A DNA stretch of 64,000 nucleotides from Hahella sp018986435 (GTDB lineage Bacteria; Pseudomonadota; Gammaproteobacteria; Pseudomonadales; Oleiphilaceae): assembly GCF_050749805.1 (NCBI RefSeq), contig NZ_CP192738.1:3782001-3846000 (forward strand), read 5' to 3'. The position numbers were made by a program, and so were the translations under genes. The notes beneath the pieces were generated by a model that had not been told where the DNA came from, did not search any database, and saw only the letters and a list, made by a program, of their open reading frames with translations. Each line of letters starts with the position of its first letter. Position 1 is the first letter of the stretch. Below, piece by piece: positions 33,113 to 42,051 of the stretch.

Positions 33113-34831
33113 TCATCTCATTACCTGCCAGATCAAAATCGCCAACAACGCCAACGATACCCCCTGCCAAAACATCACCGGATTACGCTCCATAATGGGA
33201 GGCCGGGTCTGGTTGAGGTAGGCGGGGTTTGGGTGGCGGAGGTCGTGGAGGAATTCCGAGATTTCGGTGTAGCGTTTGTGGGGATTGGGCTGGACGGCTT
33301 TCTTGAGGGTGGCGTCGATCCAGGCGGGAATGTCTCGTTCTTCGCTGAGCACGGATTTGTAGGTGAGACGTTTCTGTGCGCCAGCGGTGCGGGTTTTGGC
33401 GACGTCGGCGCCATAGGGGAATTCGCCGGACAGTAGATGATAGGTCAGTACGCCCAATGAATAGAGATCAGAGCCAGGGGAGCCGACTTCTCCCAGGAAG
33501 TATTCCGGCGCGGCGTACAAGGCGGCGCCGAGCAGGTTGGGCTGGCGCAGGCCTTGATCGTTCTCCGCAACACCGCCTACCCGGGTTGAGCCAAAGTCTA
33601 TGATTTTCACCACGCCGGACGCATCAATCATCAGGTTGTCCGGTTTTAAGTCCTGATGCAGCATGTCCATGCGGTGAAAAGCCATCAGCCCTTTCGCCGC
33701 TTGCTCCACAATGCCCCTCACCGTTTCCAGATCCGGTCGCGGGTGATCCCGCAGCCACTGGCTCAGCGTTCGGCCTTCGATGTATTCACTCACCGTGTAG
33801 AGATAGCGCCGCGGTCGCTCGAATTGCGCGGCCTTCGCCACATGCAGGCTATTGATGCGGCGGGCGATCCATTCCTCCATGAGCAGGCGCTCGAGATAGG
33901 CAGGATCGCCCTGCTGATCCGTCGCTGGCGTCTTTATTATCACCTTGGTGTTCGAAGCGATATCCACCGCCAGATAAACATGACTGCGGCTGCTGGTTTG
34001 CAGGCAGCGCAGGATTTGATAACCATCGAACTCCGCTCCAGCCTGCAAAATCGGGGGAAGCGGCAGGGTTTCCACCTGTTGTTGGAACAAAGAATCCACG
34101 TCACAGGGTAACGCCTCAACGCGAATGATCTGCAGCGTCAGGTTGTCCTTGCTGCCCTGCTCCAACGCATGATCGACCATGCGTTTGGCGATGGCGTCCA
34201 GATCATCAGGCTCCTGTAACGCCTCGATCAAGGTATGAGCGTCACAATATTCATACACGCCGTCGGTGGCCATGATAAAGATATCGCCCAGCCTGAGCCG
34301 CAATGGCTGGTAGTCGATTTCAATATGCTCTCTGAATCCCAGCGCCCGGCTCAGATAGCTCTGACTTTGCGACACCCACAAACGGTGATCGTGGGTCAAC
34401 TGCTCCAGAGCGCCGTCCCGCAGACGGTAAACGCGGGTGTCGCCGACATGAAGGATATGCGCGATGTCGGATTTGAACACCACAGCGCTAAACGTACAGA
34501 CGTAGCCTTTTTCCTTGTCATAACGATAAACGCTGCGCTGCCCTTCCGCATACAGCCAGGAGTTGGTCGCCCGCAAAACTCGTTGGGCCGCATGCTGCAC
34601 TGTCCAGGCGTCGGAGGTGCAGAAGTAGTCCTCCAGAAAGCTTTTCACCGCCGTCTCACTGGCGACCTGACTGACCGAGCTGCTGCTGACCCCATCGGCC
34701 ATCGCAAACGCAGCGCCTTTCATCGTCAGTTGCGCGCCCTTGGGAACACAACCGCCATGAAAATCCTGATTGATCTCTTTGCGGCCTTTATCGGTCCATT
34801 GACCGAAGGAAAGCGTCAGCTCATTGCGCAT
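33113..34831 (-). CDS. Bifunctional PP2C phosphatase and Ser/Thr protein kinase, membrane-anchored
   Basis: A 572-residue fusion. Residues 1-240 are a PP2C phosphatase: GQWTDKGRKEINQDFHG, AFAMADGVSSSSVSQVASE, HILHVGDTRVYRLRDG and IFIMATDGVYEY supply the metal-binding Asp residues. Residues 265-530 are a Hanks-type kinase: VIIKTP (ATP lysine), MLHQDLKPDNLMID (catalytic loop with HQD instead of HRD), VKIIDFGSTRV (DFG) and ALYAAPEYFLGEVGSPGSDL (APE). A C-terminal hydrophobic helix MFWQGVSLALLAILIWQVM anchors it. The loss of the HRD arginine suggests activity without activation-loop phosphorylation. The same fusion is found next to nitrate/nitrite assimilation genes in pseudomonads; here it follows a formate/nitrite channel gene, 81 bases downstream, supporting a role in nitrogen control. 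Confidence 0.93.
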   Translation of the reverse strand: MRNELTLSFGQWTDKGRKEINQDFHGGCVPKGAQLTMKGAAFAMADGVSSSSVSQVASETAVKSFLEDYFCTSDAWTVQHAAQRVLRATNSWLYAEGQRSVYRYDKEKGYVCTFSAVVFKSDIAHILHVGDTRVYRLRDGALEQLTHDHRLWVSQSQSYLSRALGFREHIEIDYQPLRLRLGDIFIMATDGVYEYCDAHTLIEALQEPDDLDAIAKRMVDHALEQGSKDNLTLQIIRVEALPCDVDSLFQQQVETLPLPPILQAGAEFDGYQILRCLQTSSRSHVYLAVDIASNTKVIIKTPATDQQGDPAYLERLLMEEWIARRINSLHVAKAAQFERPRRYLYTVSEYIEGRTLSQWLRDHPRPDLETVRGIVEQAAKGLMAFHRMDMLHQDLKPDNLMIDASGVVKIIDFGSTRVGGVAENDQGLRQPNLLGAALYAAPEYFLGEVGSPGSDLYSLGVLTYHLLSGEFPYGADVAKTRTAGAQKRLTYKSVLSEERDIPAWIDATLKKAVQPNPHKRYTEISEFLHDLRHPNPAYLNQTRPPIMERNPVMFWQGVSLALLAILIWQVMR

Positions 34832-34842
34832 AAATGTAGTGA

Positions 34843-34872
34843 GCCCCGACGTCCGTTCGCAGACGCCGGGGC
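34843..34872 (-). terminator. Hairpin between the nitrite channel and kinase genes
   Basis: Stem GCCCCG (34843-34848) with CGGGGC (34867-34872), extended by CGTC/GACG inside. It lies in the 81-base gap of a same-strand gene pair and has no U-tract, so it may lower rather than stop read-through into the kinase gene, or stabilise the upstream message. Confidence 0.45.
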
Positions 34873-34912
34873 CGGCAACTGTCCTCAGGTGTTGTGTAAT
34901 CAGGCGCTCCGA

Positions 34913-35749
34913 TCAAGCCATCGCTTCTTTACCGGACGCCGCCAGCTTGCGTTTCGGCGCTGTTTTGTAGTGAGTGCTGTACAGGGTCAGCCCGGTGAAA
35001 GCCAATCCACCCACCAGATTACCCAGCGCAGTCGGAATTTCATTCCAGATGAAGTAATCCATGATAGAGAAATCGCCGCCCATAATCATGGCCGAGGGAA
35101 ATAGGAACATGTTCACAACAGAATGTTCGAATCCCATGAAGAAAAACAACATGATAGGCATCCACATCGCCAGAACTTTACCGGAAACCGTCGTAGAAAT
35201 CATCGCGCCGACCACGCCCATGGACACCATCCAGTTACACAGCATGCCGCGCAGAAAAATAGTCAGCCATCCGGCCAGACCGTATTGCGCGTAGCCGAGA
35301 GTACGGGCCTCACCCACGCTGGCGATCTTGGTTCCCACCGCACCGGGGTCCGTATTAAAACCATAGGTGAACACGAAAGCCATCATGAAGGCCACCGTCA
35401 GCGCGCCGGCGAAGTTGCCCAGGAACACCAGCCCCCAGTTCCTCAAAACGCCATGGGTCGTCACGCCCGGACGTTTATCCAGCAAGGCCAGAGGCGTGAG
35501 CACAAACACGCCAGTCAACAGATCGAAGCCCATCAGATAGAGCATGCAGAAACCAACAGGAAACAACATGGCGCCAACCAGAAACACGCCCGTCTGCACC
35601 GCAACCGTGACAGCGAAAACCGCCGCCAACGCCAGTATAGCGCCCGCCATATACGCCCGGATCAAGGTGTCTCGCGTAGACATGAAGATTTTTGATTCGC
35701 CAGCATCGACCATCTTGGTCACAAACTCTGAGGGGATTAAGTAAGCCAT
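34913..35749 (-). CDS. Formate/nitrite transporter family channel
   Basis: A 278-residue inner-membrane protein of the FNT family (FocA/NirC). It opens with MAYLIPSEFVTKMVDAGESK, then shows six hydrophobic helices, including ILALAAVFAVTVAVQTGVFL, the first half-helix region FDLLTGVFVLTPLALLD, and LCNWMVSMGVVGAMISTT with the CNW motif, then MLFFFMGFEHSVVNMFLFPS with the conserved His/Asn pore region (EHSVVNM). FNT channels move nitrite, formate or hydrosulfide as pentamers. The neighbouring kinase/phosphatase favours nitrite. The ATG at 35749 is the conserved start; the longer reading from a GTG at 35761 includes the Shine-Dalgarno region. Confidence 0.92.
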   Translation of the reverse strand: MAYLIPSEFVTKMVDAGESKIFMSTRDTLIRAYMAGAILALAAVFAVTVAVQTGVFLVGAMLFPVGFCMLYLMGFDLLTGVFVLTPLALLDKRPGVTTHGVLRNWGLVFLGNFAGALTVAFMMAFVFTYGFNTDPGAVGTKIASVGEARTLGYAQYGLAGWLTIFLRGMLCNWMVSMGVVGAMISTTVSGKVLAMWMPIMLFFFMGFEHSVVNMFLFPSAMIMGGDFSIMDYFIWNEIPTALGNLVGGLAFTGLTLYSTHYKTAPKRKLAASGKEAMA

Positions 35750-36195
35750 TGCAACTCTCACATCATGTTATAAGTTTGGTGATGGCATTTGGCGTTGGCC
35801 GGTCACGACCAATTGGCGTCCTTTTCCAGGAATATCTGTCCATACTCCTTATGCCCTGCTCATTTACAGTGATGGACTCACTTTGGCGTCGGCCACGCAA
35901 ATGCTGACTCCAATAACGCAATTTAGAGGCCAGGGGTTCATTAAACCTATTTAGAAACAGCAAGTTATATAGTGTCTCGCCCTATAATAGGGCAATTTGA
36001 CAGCCACGCCGCATAGACCTTCGCTCGCATCCGGTGCAGCCTAGAGGGGACAGACATCAGAATTAGTGCAAAAAAATGGACCCGAACTCTCACGTCCGAG
36101 TCCATGGTATCAATATCGGTATCGGAGCCTTACCCCTTTACCTCCGCTTCAGCACCACAAGTGACGCCAGCTAAAGACCCCGGATATCACCAATG
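35750..36195. other. Gene-free interval upstream of the nitrite channel
   Basis: About 445 bases without a gene. It must contain the leftward channel-gene promoter and the 3' end of the leftward VMO-I-like gene. A perfect 15-base palindrome, GCCCTAT-a-ATAGGGC, at 35979-35993 includes TATAAT-like sequence and could be an operator or promoter. Direct repeats GGTATC occur around 36108-36125. No sigma-54 promoter was found. Confidence 0.4.
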
Positions 36196-38874
36196 CTAAA
36201 GGCACGGTGATATATACGATGAGGACTCCTCCGGCGTATAGGCGCTGCTACCCCACCATGTTTGCCAATAATAGCTGAGACGATTATTGTCTTCTGGAAC
36301 CCATCGCGGCTTCCATAGTCGCCATGCGGAAGACCAGTAGCGCAACATGTAACCGCCATCCGTGCGACGATATTCCGGTCTACCGCCATAGAAGGTATGG
36401 GTGAACACATAATCACCGTGAAAAATTTCTGGAAATTTATCCCCTACAGTCACACATGCGACGCCAGGGTTGATATCAGCGTCAGGGTTTGCGCTGGCGG
36501 GGTGACCGATATCGAAAATGCGTAGCCGCTTATCCTCAACGTCGACATAGTCGGCGAATAGCGCTTCCGCCTCCCTGTCACTTTCCGTTTCCTCCTCGTA
36601 CCCGCAAAAGACGAATTCCAGGCTGTTTAGCCCAGTATCATCGCGGTCTCTTCCCTGAAAGGACTGAATCTTCCCTTTGACGCCGCAAATAGCCCGTTTA
36701 TCGGAAGACAACGGATCGCTCCACTCTCCCATGTGGAGAACATTATCCGGCGCCACTTTCCTTCCACCACTACAGGTGAACTCAATGGCGTTAACGCCGG
36801 TTTCATCGCCTCCGTCGTGAACGCTATTCCTCCTGGCTTTCACATCCATGAAATGTTCCCCTGGGGGACAGGCTGACTTTAAGCCCCAGTCGGTAAAGAC
36901 GCTTTCATCCTTTATTTTGACAATGACGGAACGGTTCCCGTTTTTGTCTGTACAGTACAGGCGCATAGCTTCGATACCGCGCTCATCTTCCCAGTTATTA
37001 GACTTGGAGGGCCCTAATGAGACTTGAACGCCTGACGCATAGGCGCCATAAGGACACAGCACGCCATGCCAGTCTCCTTCCTGTTCGATATCGCTGGGTA
37101 TCGGCGCCTCGTCAGTCTGGCTCCAGCGCACCGGCCTTAGCGGCGGATGCACAACATCTGCAACTAAAACGACGCTATCCGCATTTGAATGATATACCTC
37201 CAAGGTATGAAAGCCTTTCGACAGATAGCCGTTGAACTGACTCCAACCCCCACTCTCTCCCGTATCTTCGAGTACGGAGAGTCCATCGATGTACACAGTC
37301 ACTTTGCTGGAGAGACTCTGTGCATTTTCAAGTCTGTACTTAAATGTCACAAACCCAGGCTCAACGAAGTATCCATTGAGCAACAGCCCCTGGTTGTCGT
37401 CATTACTTTCCCATATCTCTCTTTGCTGCGAGAGCAGAGATATTTTATCTTCATTATTGTAATACTCACGCCAAAGCCCATGATTCAGAAAACGGCTCGG
37501 GTCCGGCGACCAGGAGCCTATACGTTTTGTCGGAGTTAAGTAGCTGTCATAACCTTGAATATTGGGATACTTTTCAAAACGTCTGAACAGATTCTCCCTA
37601 CGCTTTATATAATTTATATAGAATCGTTCATCCTGATATTTAGCCAGCGCTTGATCACGCCCCTGATAGTGCGCTCTGTAGTTTAATGGATCAAACAACT
37701 CTCGATAGAATATAACGCCATGTAAACCGTCGCCACCATCTATCTCCTGTCTACCAAAATATTCAGGACTATTGTTATATATTCTGTAAAACCAAGCCTT
37801 CAAATCCAGATTTGAAAGCTCATTTCCTGTGTCGTCACTTACTTTTCTGGCGTATGGCAAAACAGTGGAGCGAATATAGAGTTGATTAAAATAGAGTTCT
37901 CTCTGCCGAAGGAGCCTTATATCCTGGGCGACGTCAACTTCACAGTCACTTTCCTCAATTAAATATATGTCCAGATTACCGTCTTTAAGAGTACAGTGCG
38001 TGTTTCCGGAAGAATCCAGCCACTGCTTGAGCTTTACATTTTCCGGCTCGCTTTCCACGAGCTGATTCCTCATTTCCTCATAGGCGGTAATAAAATAATT
38101 ATGGACTTGACCTTCGTCTCCCAAATAGATTGACCAAGCGTCACTAGCCGCGTCAGCAATCTCTTGACTGGGCTGACGCACGCCGTCAATCAATCCTCCG
38201 AGCTTGTCCGCAGCGTCATTAAATTCAACAACCGCCCTGGACAAAAGCGTGTTTTGAATAGAGGTCAACTGTATGATTTGCCTGAGAAGACTGCTCAGCC
38301 CCTGCTTCGCCTCAAACCCTACGCCGCTGTTACGTATGGATCGGAGTTTGCCAATCTGTGGGTTGAACCCGTCCAGACCCGCCCGAAATTTATTAAGGGA
38401 GTGCGTTATTATCTGCTTGGCGTGCCGTCTTTGGGCTGTACAGGCGAGCTCCGTCTGGGGCATGTCGAGGCACCCCTGCGCCTGATAGTCCTTCACCTTT
38501 TCCAGAAATTGATAATAGCCAATGCGGGCGATATTCAATTCTGTGTTGGCATGATTAATTTCCGTCACCACCGCATCAATTGGCAACTCTTCAATCAAGC
38601 GGGACAATAACTCAAAAAGACTCTCATCGAGCTCATCAATAGTTATAAAAACCAGATCCAGAGGCGAGTCATCGCCTCTGCCGCATTCATATTCCGGAAA
38701 CAGATATTTATATGTCACGTCTCCAACACCCCGAGTGGGTGAGTTGTTATGACTTTCAATTACTGCTTTGGGAAAGCTGGCGGCCCATGCCTCAACGCCA
38801 TCCAGATTACATGGGGATGCGAGGGATTTAACTGAAATTAGAAATAGAATAGCTCCGAGCGCTTTCATGTTCAT
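36196..38874 (-). CDS. Exported protein with a VMO-I-like domain, 892 aa
   Basis: A secreted protein with signal peptide (MNMKALGAILFLISVKSLAS). Residues 25-490 are mostly helical and unassigned, with heptad-like parts around 85-260. Residues 498-575 look like a PA14/carbohydrate-type beta sandwich (LNGYFVEPGFVTFKYRLENA, VTVYIDGLSV). Residues about 596-760 match the vitelline membrane outer layer protein I pattern of three similar beta-prism units: GDWHGVLCPYGAYASGVQVS, GLKSACPPGEHFMDVKARRN, GGDETGVNAIEFTCSGG, and DRDDTGLNSLEFVFCGY, with the paired Cys and the D(D/E)TG(L/V)N(S/A)(L/I) motif. Residues 798-892 are Trp/Tyr-rich (GRPEYRRTDGGYMLRYWSSA) and may be another binding module. The Shine-Dalgarno AAAGGA supports the start. 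A glycan-binding or toxin-like role is a guess; no partner gene is adjacent. Confidence 0.7.
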   Translation of the reverse strand: MNMKALGAILFLISVKSLASPCNLDGVEAWAASFPKAVIESHNNSPTRGVGDVTYKYLFPEYECGRGDDSPLDLVFITIDELDESLFELLSRLIEELPIDAVVTEINHANTELNIARIGYYQFLEKVKDYQAQGCLDMPQTELACTAQRRHAKQIITHSLNKFRAGLDGFNPQIGKLRSIRNSGVGFEAKQGLSSLLRQIIQLTSIQNTLLSRAVVEFNDAADKLGGLIDGVRQPSQEIADAASDAWSIYLGDEGQVHNYFITAYEEMRNQLVESEPENVKLKQWLDSSGNTHCTLKDGNLDIYLIEESDCEVDVAQDIRLLRQRELYFNQLYIRSTVLPYARKVSDDTGNELSNLDLKAWFYRIYNNSPEYFGRQEIDGGDGLHGVIFYRELFDPLNYRAHYQGRDQALAKYQDERFYINYIKRRENLFRRFEKYPNIQGYDSYLTPTKRIGSWSPDPSRFLNHGLWREYYNNEDKISLLSQQREIWESNDDNQGLLLNGYFVEPGFVTFKYRLENAQSLSSKVTVYIDGLSVLEDTGESGGWSQFNGYLSKGFHTLEVYHSNADSVVLVADVVHPPLRPVRWSQTDEAPIPSDIEQEGDWHGVLCPYGAYASGVQVSLGPSKSNNWEDERGIEAMRLYCTDKNGNRSVIVKIKDESVFTDWGLKSACPPGEHFMDVKARRNSVHDGGDETGVNAIEFTCSGGRKVAPDNVLHMGEWSDPLSSDKRAICGVKGKIQSFQGRDRDDTGLNSLEFVFCGYEEETESDREAEALFADYVDVEDKRLRIFDIGHPASANPDADINPGVACVTVGDKFPEIFHGDYVFTHTFYGGRPEYRRTDGGYMLRYWSSAWRLWKPRWVPEDNNRLSYYWQTWWGSSAYTPEESSSYISPCL

Positions 38875-39213
38875 AATTTAGTCCTTTAAACATGATGAAA
38901 GAAACCGACTTCAAATTCATATTTAAAGCGGAGCGATACAATACCGCACAGAGAGCTTCGCAATCCGTGCGCCTATGATCTCTATATCGCCAAAATTTAT
39001 ACTAGTACCATATATTCAATACCGCCAAAAAATGAATATTATTTTTCGCATCAACCCATTTTCAAAAAGATACAATAAAGACACAAAATAATTACTTAAA
39101 AAAACCTGATACTCTATTGAAATTTTTACTTGATTGGACGCAGGCGATTTCTTTTTTCGCTTTAAGCAGAAAGGCATGGAGGGTGGTCTATTCTCACTGC
39201 TGAAATAGCTGCT
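38875..39213. other. AT-rich upstream region of the VMO-I-like gene
   Basis: About 340 bases with no gene and marked AT richness, especially 39000-39120. It is likely to hold the leftward promoter of the exported 892-residue protein. No operator dyad or clear promoter hexamer pair could be fixed. Confidence 0.4.
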
Positions 39214-39543
39214 TCATACATCCATATGCCCAAACTCATAATGAATTTTCCGCTCCGCCGCCAGCAATTGCACGGTGGCGTGTGCGTTCAGCGCGCAGAA
39301 AACTTCCTGTCTGAAGGACTCGTCATGGTCGGTAAGAGAATCTTTGCAACGCAAAAGCGCGTTCACCAAAGCCGTATAGTTGAGCACCCGCTCCAGGGCG
39401 CATTCCCCGCTTTTGCGCGCAATCCACTGCGCAATGTCTTTGATTTGCTCCAGCTTGCGATTGACCAGGGACAGCATCATCCCCGTATCCAGAGTTCCAT
39501 CCCCGGCAGCCAACCATGAGTGATCAACCAACCGTACTTGCAT
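39214..39543 (-). CDS. Hypothetical protein, 109 aa
   Basis: A small helical cytosolic protein: VRLVDHSWLAAGDGTLDTGM, MLSLVNRKLEQIKDIAQWIA, RVLNYTALVNALLRCKDSLT, and ALNAHATVQLLAAERKIHYE. It looks like a four-helix bundle and has no membrane segment. No family is recognised. Codon use fits a real gene, but the ribosome-binding site is weak, so confidence is moderate. Confidence 0.55.
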   Translation of the reverse strand: MQVRLVDHSWLAAGDGTLDTGMMLSLVNRKLEQIKDIAQWIARKSGECALERVLNYTALVNALLRCKDSLTDHDESFRQEVFCALNAHATVQLLAAERKIHYEFGHMDV

Positions 39544-39831
39544 AGATAAGTGACTTCTGTTGCGTATTTGAAGGGGCCATTCGTGGATCAGAATGGGCTT
39601 GAGAAGCGCTACTGGCTATTGATAGGTATACCCCATGAACATGACAGAATAACTACAACCGTCATCGGCATGCTCCAAGTGCGCAATATCTTAAGTCTCG
39701 CCTCTTTAATGGCGCCGTTTTTTTACAAGTCAGCAAAATGCCTCGTGGATAAGATGGCCTCGCTGCGTTGAAAGCGACCGCACCAAGAGGCGCTCAGCGC
39801 AGATCCAATCATAGTAAAAGGAAATTTATCT

Positions 39832-41532
39832 ATGTCGCGTTCATCTCAATCAACAAAATCTAACCGTTCTTCACCACACTTATTTATGCGGACATTCCCC
39901 GGCGTTTTGGCGTTGGCGATAAGCGCTGCGGCTGCCGTTACGATCGCCCACGCTGGCGAGTCGCCGCAGAAAGCCTCTACCGTGCGCTTTGAGGACTATC
40001 ACTTTAGCAATCCCTTGCGACAAGACCTGCAAAGCGGCGCTATTACCGAAGCGCAGGCCAGCAGCTTGTTTTACAGCAACCCGAAAGAGTTCGCCCGTCG
40101 CTACTATCCGAAAATCACCTTACCCGTAGAACGGAAAAAGTTCCGGGGCATCTGGCGCTATTACGACCATAGTCACTCTTCCAGCACCTTGCCGTACGAC
40201 GGCGACGCCAGCAAACCGGTTTACGATGGGCACAGCGGAACGGACTTCTGGACCAGCTTCATTGATTTCGGCAAAACCGGCGAATCCGGCAACTATCTCG
40301 TTAACCCGTTCCCCAAAGGCGCCGACACATTTGTGACTGGCATTTACGACGGCGTGGAGGATGCGCCCAATCAACCAGTGGGGTCGGCCGGCAACCATCT
40401 GTACCTGACCACCTACCTGAACAAAACGCCGGAGGATTGCGCTCGCGCATTTCCATCAGGCCCAGCCCTGAAACAATGTATCGATGATATTCCCAGCTGG
40501 AGCAAAATGAGTACGCGTTTGCTGCATCTGGAGTGTGGGACAGTCATGATCAACGATGTGACTGGATACCCGGATAACTGCGCGCCTGCGCCCTCCTCCC
40601 GCATCCAGCTGCCTGCTCGGGTCGGCTCTCTGCAACGGCTGGCGCGAATTGGCTACTCTGGTGACGCGGGGCTACGCGGCACGCATACGCACATGGAAAT
40701 TTCACCGCATTTGGTCGACCCTTTCAAAGGCCGCTACAACACGGATATTTCCGATTCGTACTTTTTCGACCAGAGCTGGGTGGAGCGCATTGAGAATTTC
40801 GCCGGCGGCGGCGATCCTCACTTCCGCATCAACGGCAGTTTCTTCCCTCAGGTGACCTATCAAGCGAGCAATAGCTATAAGTTCACTTCCCTGTCGCCGA
40901 TTCAACGGCTCTGGCTGACGGAGAAGCCAGGGGGCGTATCCGTACCGTCAAAAACCGTTGATCTATTGACGACGGCGGTGACCACAAGCGCTCCGGAATT
41001 CTCATCCCGGGTAGAGTATGACAATGACTATCGTCCATACACGCTTTACAGCGTGTCTTTCAAAACCAAAGACAACCTGCTGCCGCAGTCCGGCGAATGG
41101 GGCGTCGTGGCGGAAGACAACCGCGGCAAATTGAGCAATACGGCGTTCATCAATGTCACTGGCGGCGCTTTCAAGTTGAGCCAGCTTACCTTGTCACCCA
41201 GTCGGGTCAGTAAAAACGACAGCAGCAATGTTATGTTTCGCTGGAACGCAAAAAGTTACGACAAAATCTCCCGCTTCCAGCGCAAGATTACTCGTAACGG
41301 ACAATGCATTAATCCAGCGACAGGCTCGTCTACAAGCCAGTGCTGGAGCGACTGGAACGTGCTGGCCACCAGCTCCTCCAACGCCCCCTACTCATATACC
41401 TACAATGTGGAACTGGCGCCGTCCAGCGCATACCGCAACTGGCAAACCGGTAACTATGTTATTTCCATAAAAGGCGAGCATGCGACGGGCGTTTGGAGCG
41501 ACGAGAAGACCGTTAACTTTTATCTCCAATAA
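39832..41532 (+). CDS. Exported M23-family-like metallopeptidase, 566 aa
   Basis: A secreted protein with an extended signal region (1-41, core GVLALAISAAAAVTIAHAGE). The LytM/M23 zinc site is visible: H134 and D138 in DGHSGTDF, a middle His in RLLHLECG (H232), and H285/H287 in LRGTHTHMEISP. In ordinary M23 domains the HxxxD and HxH motifs lie about 70-80 residues apart; here they are separated by about 145, with Cys-containing insertions (CARAFPSGPALKQCIDD). The C-terminal part (about 330-566) is made of two beta-sandwich-like domains ending WSDEKTVNFYLQ. It may cut peptidoglycan or a protein such as elastin; activity is inferred. Shine-Dalgarno AAAGGAAA precedes the ATG. Confidence 0.75.
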   Translation: MSRSSQSTKSNRSSPHLFMRTFPGVLALAISAAAAVTIAHAGESPQKASTVRFEDYHFSNPLRQDLQSGAITEAQASSLFYSNPKEFARRYYPKITLPVERKKFRGIWRYYDHSHSSSTLPYDGDASKPVYDGHSGTDFWTSFIDFGKTGESGNYLVNPFPKGADTFVTGIYDGVEDAPNQPVGSAGNHLYLTTYLNKTPEDCARAFPSGPALKQCIDDIPSWSKMSTRLLHLECGTVMINDVTGYPDNCAPAPSSRIQLPARVGSLQRLARIGYSGDAGLRGTHTHMEISPHLVDPFKGRYNTDISDSYFFDQSWVERIENFAGGGDPHFRINGSFFPQVTYQASNSYKFTSLSPIQRLWLTEKPGGVSVPSKTVDLLTTAVTTSAPEFSSRVEYDNDYRPYTLYSVSFKTKDNLLPQSGEWGVVAEDNRGKLSNTAFINVTGGAFKLSQLTLSPSRVSKNDSSNVMFRWNAKSYDKISRFQRKITRNGQCINPATGSSTSQCWSDWNVLATSSSNAPYSYTYNVELAPSSAYRNWQTGNYVISIKGEHATGVWSDEKTVNFYLQ

Positions 41533-42051
41533 TCCGTTTCTTTAAGCCTTAGCTGCTTTATCCTTGGCGATAATGGGACCGTCACCATTGTCGCCTTTTT
41601 GCATTCTGACGTTCGAATAGCCTGTCGTTTCTGCTGATTTAATACTTTGCTGACAGCGTCCATACGCCCTTTAAACAAAGTGTATAAAGCCGCTCGTATC
41701 AGTGTAATCCCACCTTTACACTGGAAAACCCTAGGCTTTTTCTTTCATATACTCTCAAAAGACTATCCCTTAATGGAGAACCATTTTGGCAGACTCAAAC
41801 TTATTAACTATAGGGTTTAGATTAGTTTTGCTAAACATTGTTTATTTCGGGCCATTTCATAATCAATTCACCCTGTTTAAGTAACTACTCATCACATTAA
41901 GATGACATTGTTTTCGCTTTATATTTTGTCAAACTAATTGACATTAAAAACTTGTTATACAGCCAAAACCGTTGATATATATGCATGGCATAGGAATTGC
42001 TGAGGTCGATTTGCTTTGTTAAGTAAATCTACAATGGAGAGAAGTATTCAT
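41533..42051. other. Long AT-rich leader region of a PEP-CTERM gene
   Basis: 520 bases without a gene. The right end carries a sigma-54 promoter (separate entry). The interval 41740-41980 is strongly AT-rich; activator sites for an enhancer-binding protein would be expected 80-200 bases upstream of that promoter, but no clear tandem dyads were found by eye. Confidence 0.5.
41986..42001 (+). promoter_or_regulatory. Sigma-54 type -24/-12 promoter
   Basis: TGGCAT-AGGAA-TTGCT has the exact -24/-12 spacing of the RpoN consensus (TGGCAC-N5-TTGCW), with invariant GG at 41987-41988 and GC at 41999-42000. The predicted transcription start near 42012 leaves a 40-base leader before the PEP-CTERM gene's ATG at 42052. 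Confidence 0.8.

Noticed and set aside
39550..39771. A 73-residue plus-strand frame before the M23-like gene
   Set aside because: No ribosome-binding site, no recognisable fold, and the region is the expected promoter space of the M23-like gene.
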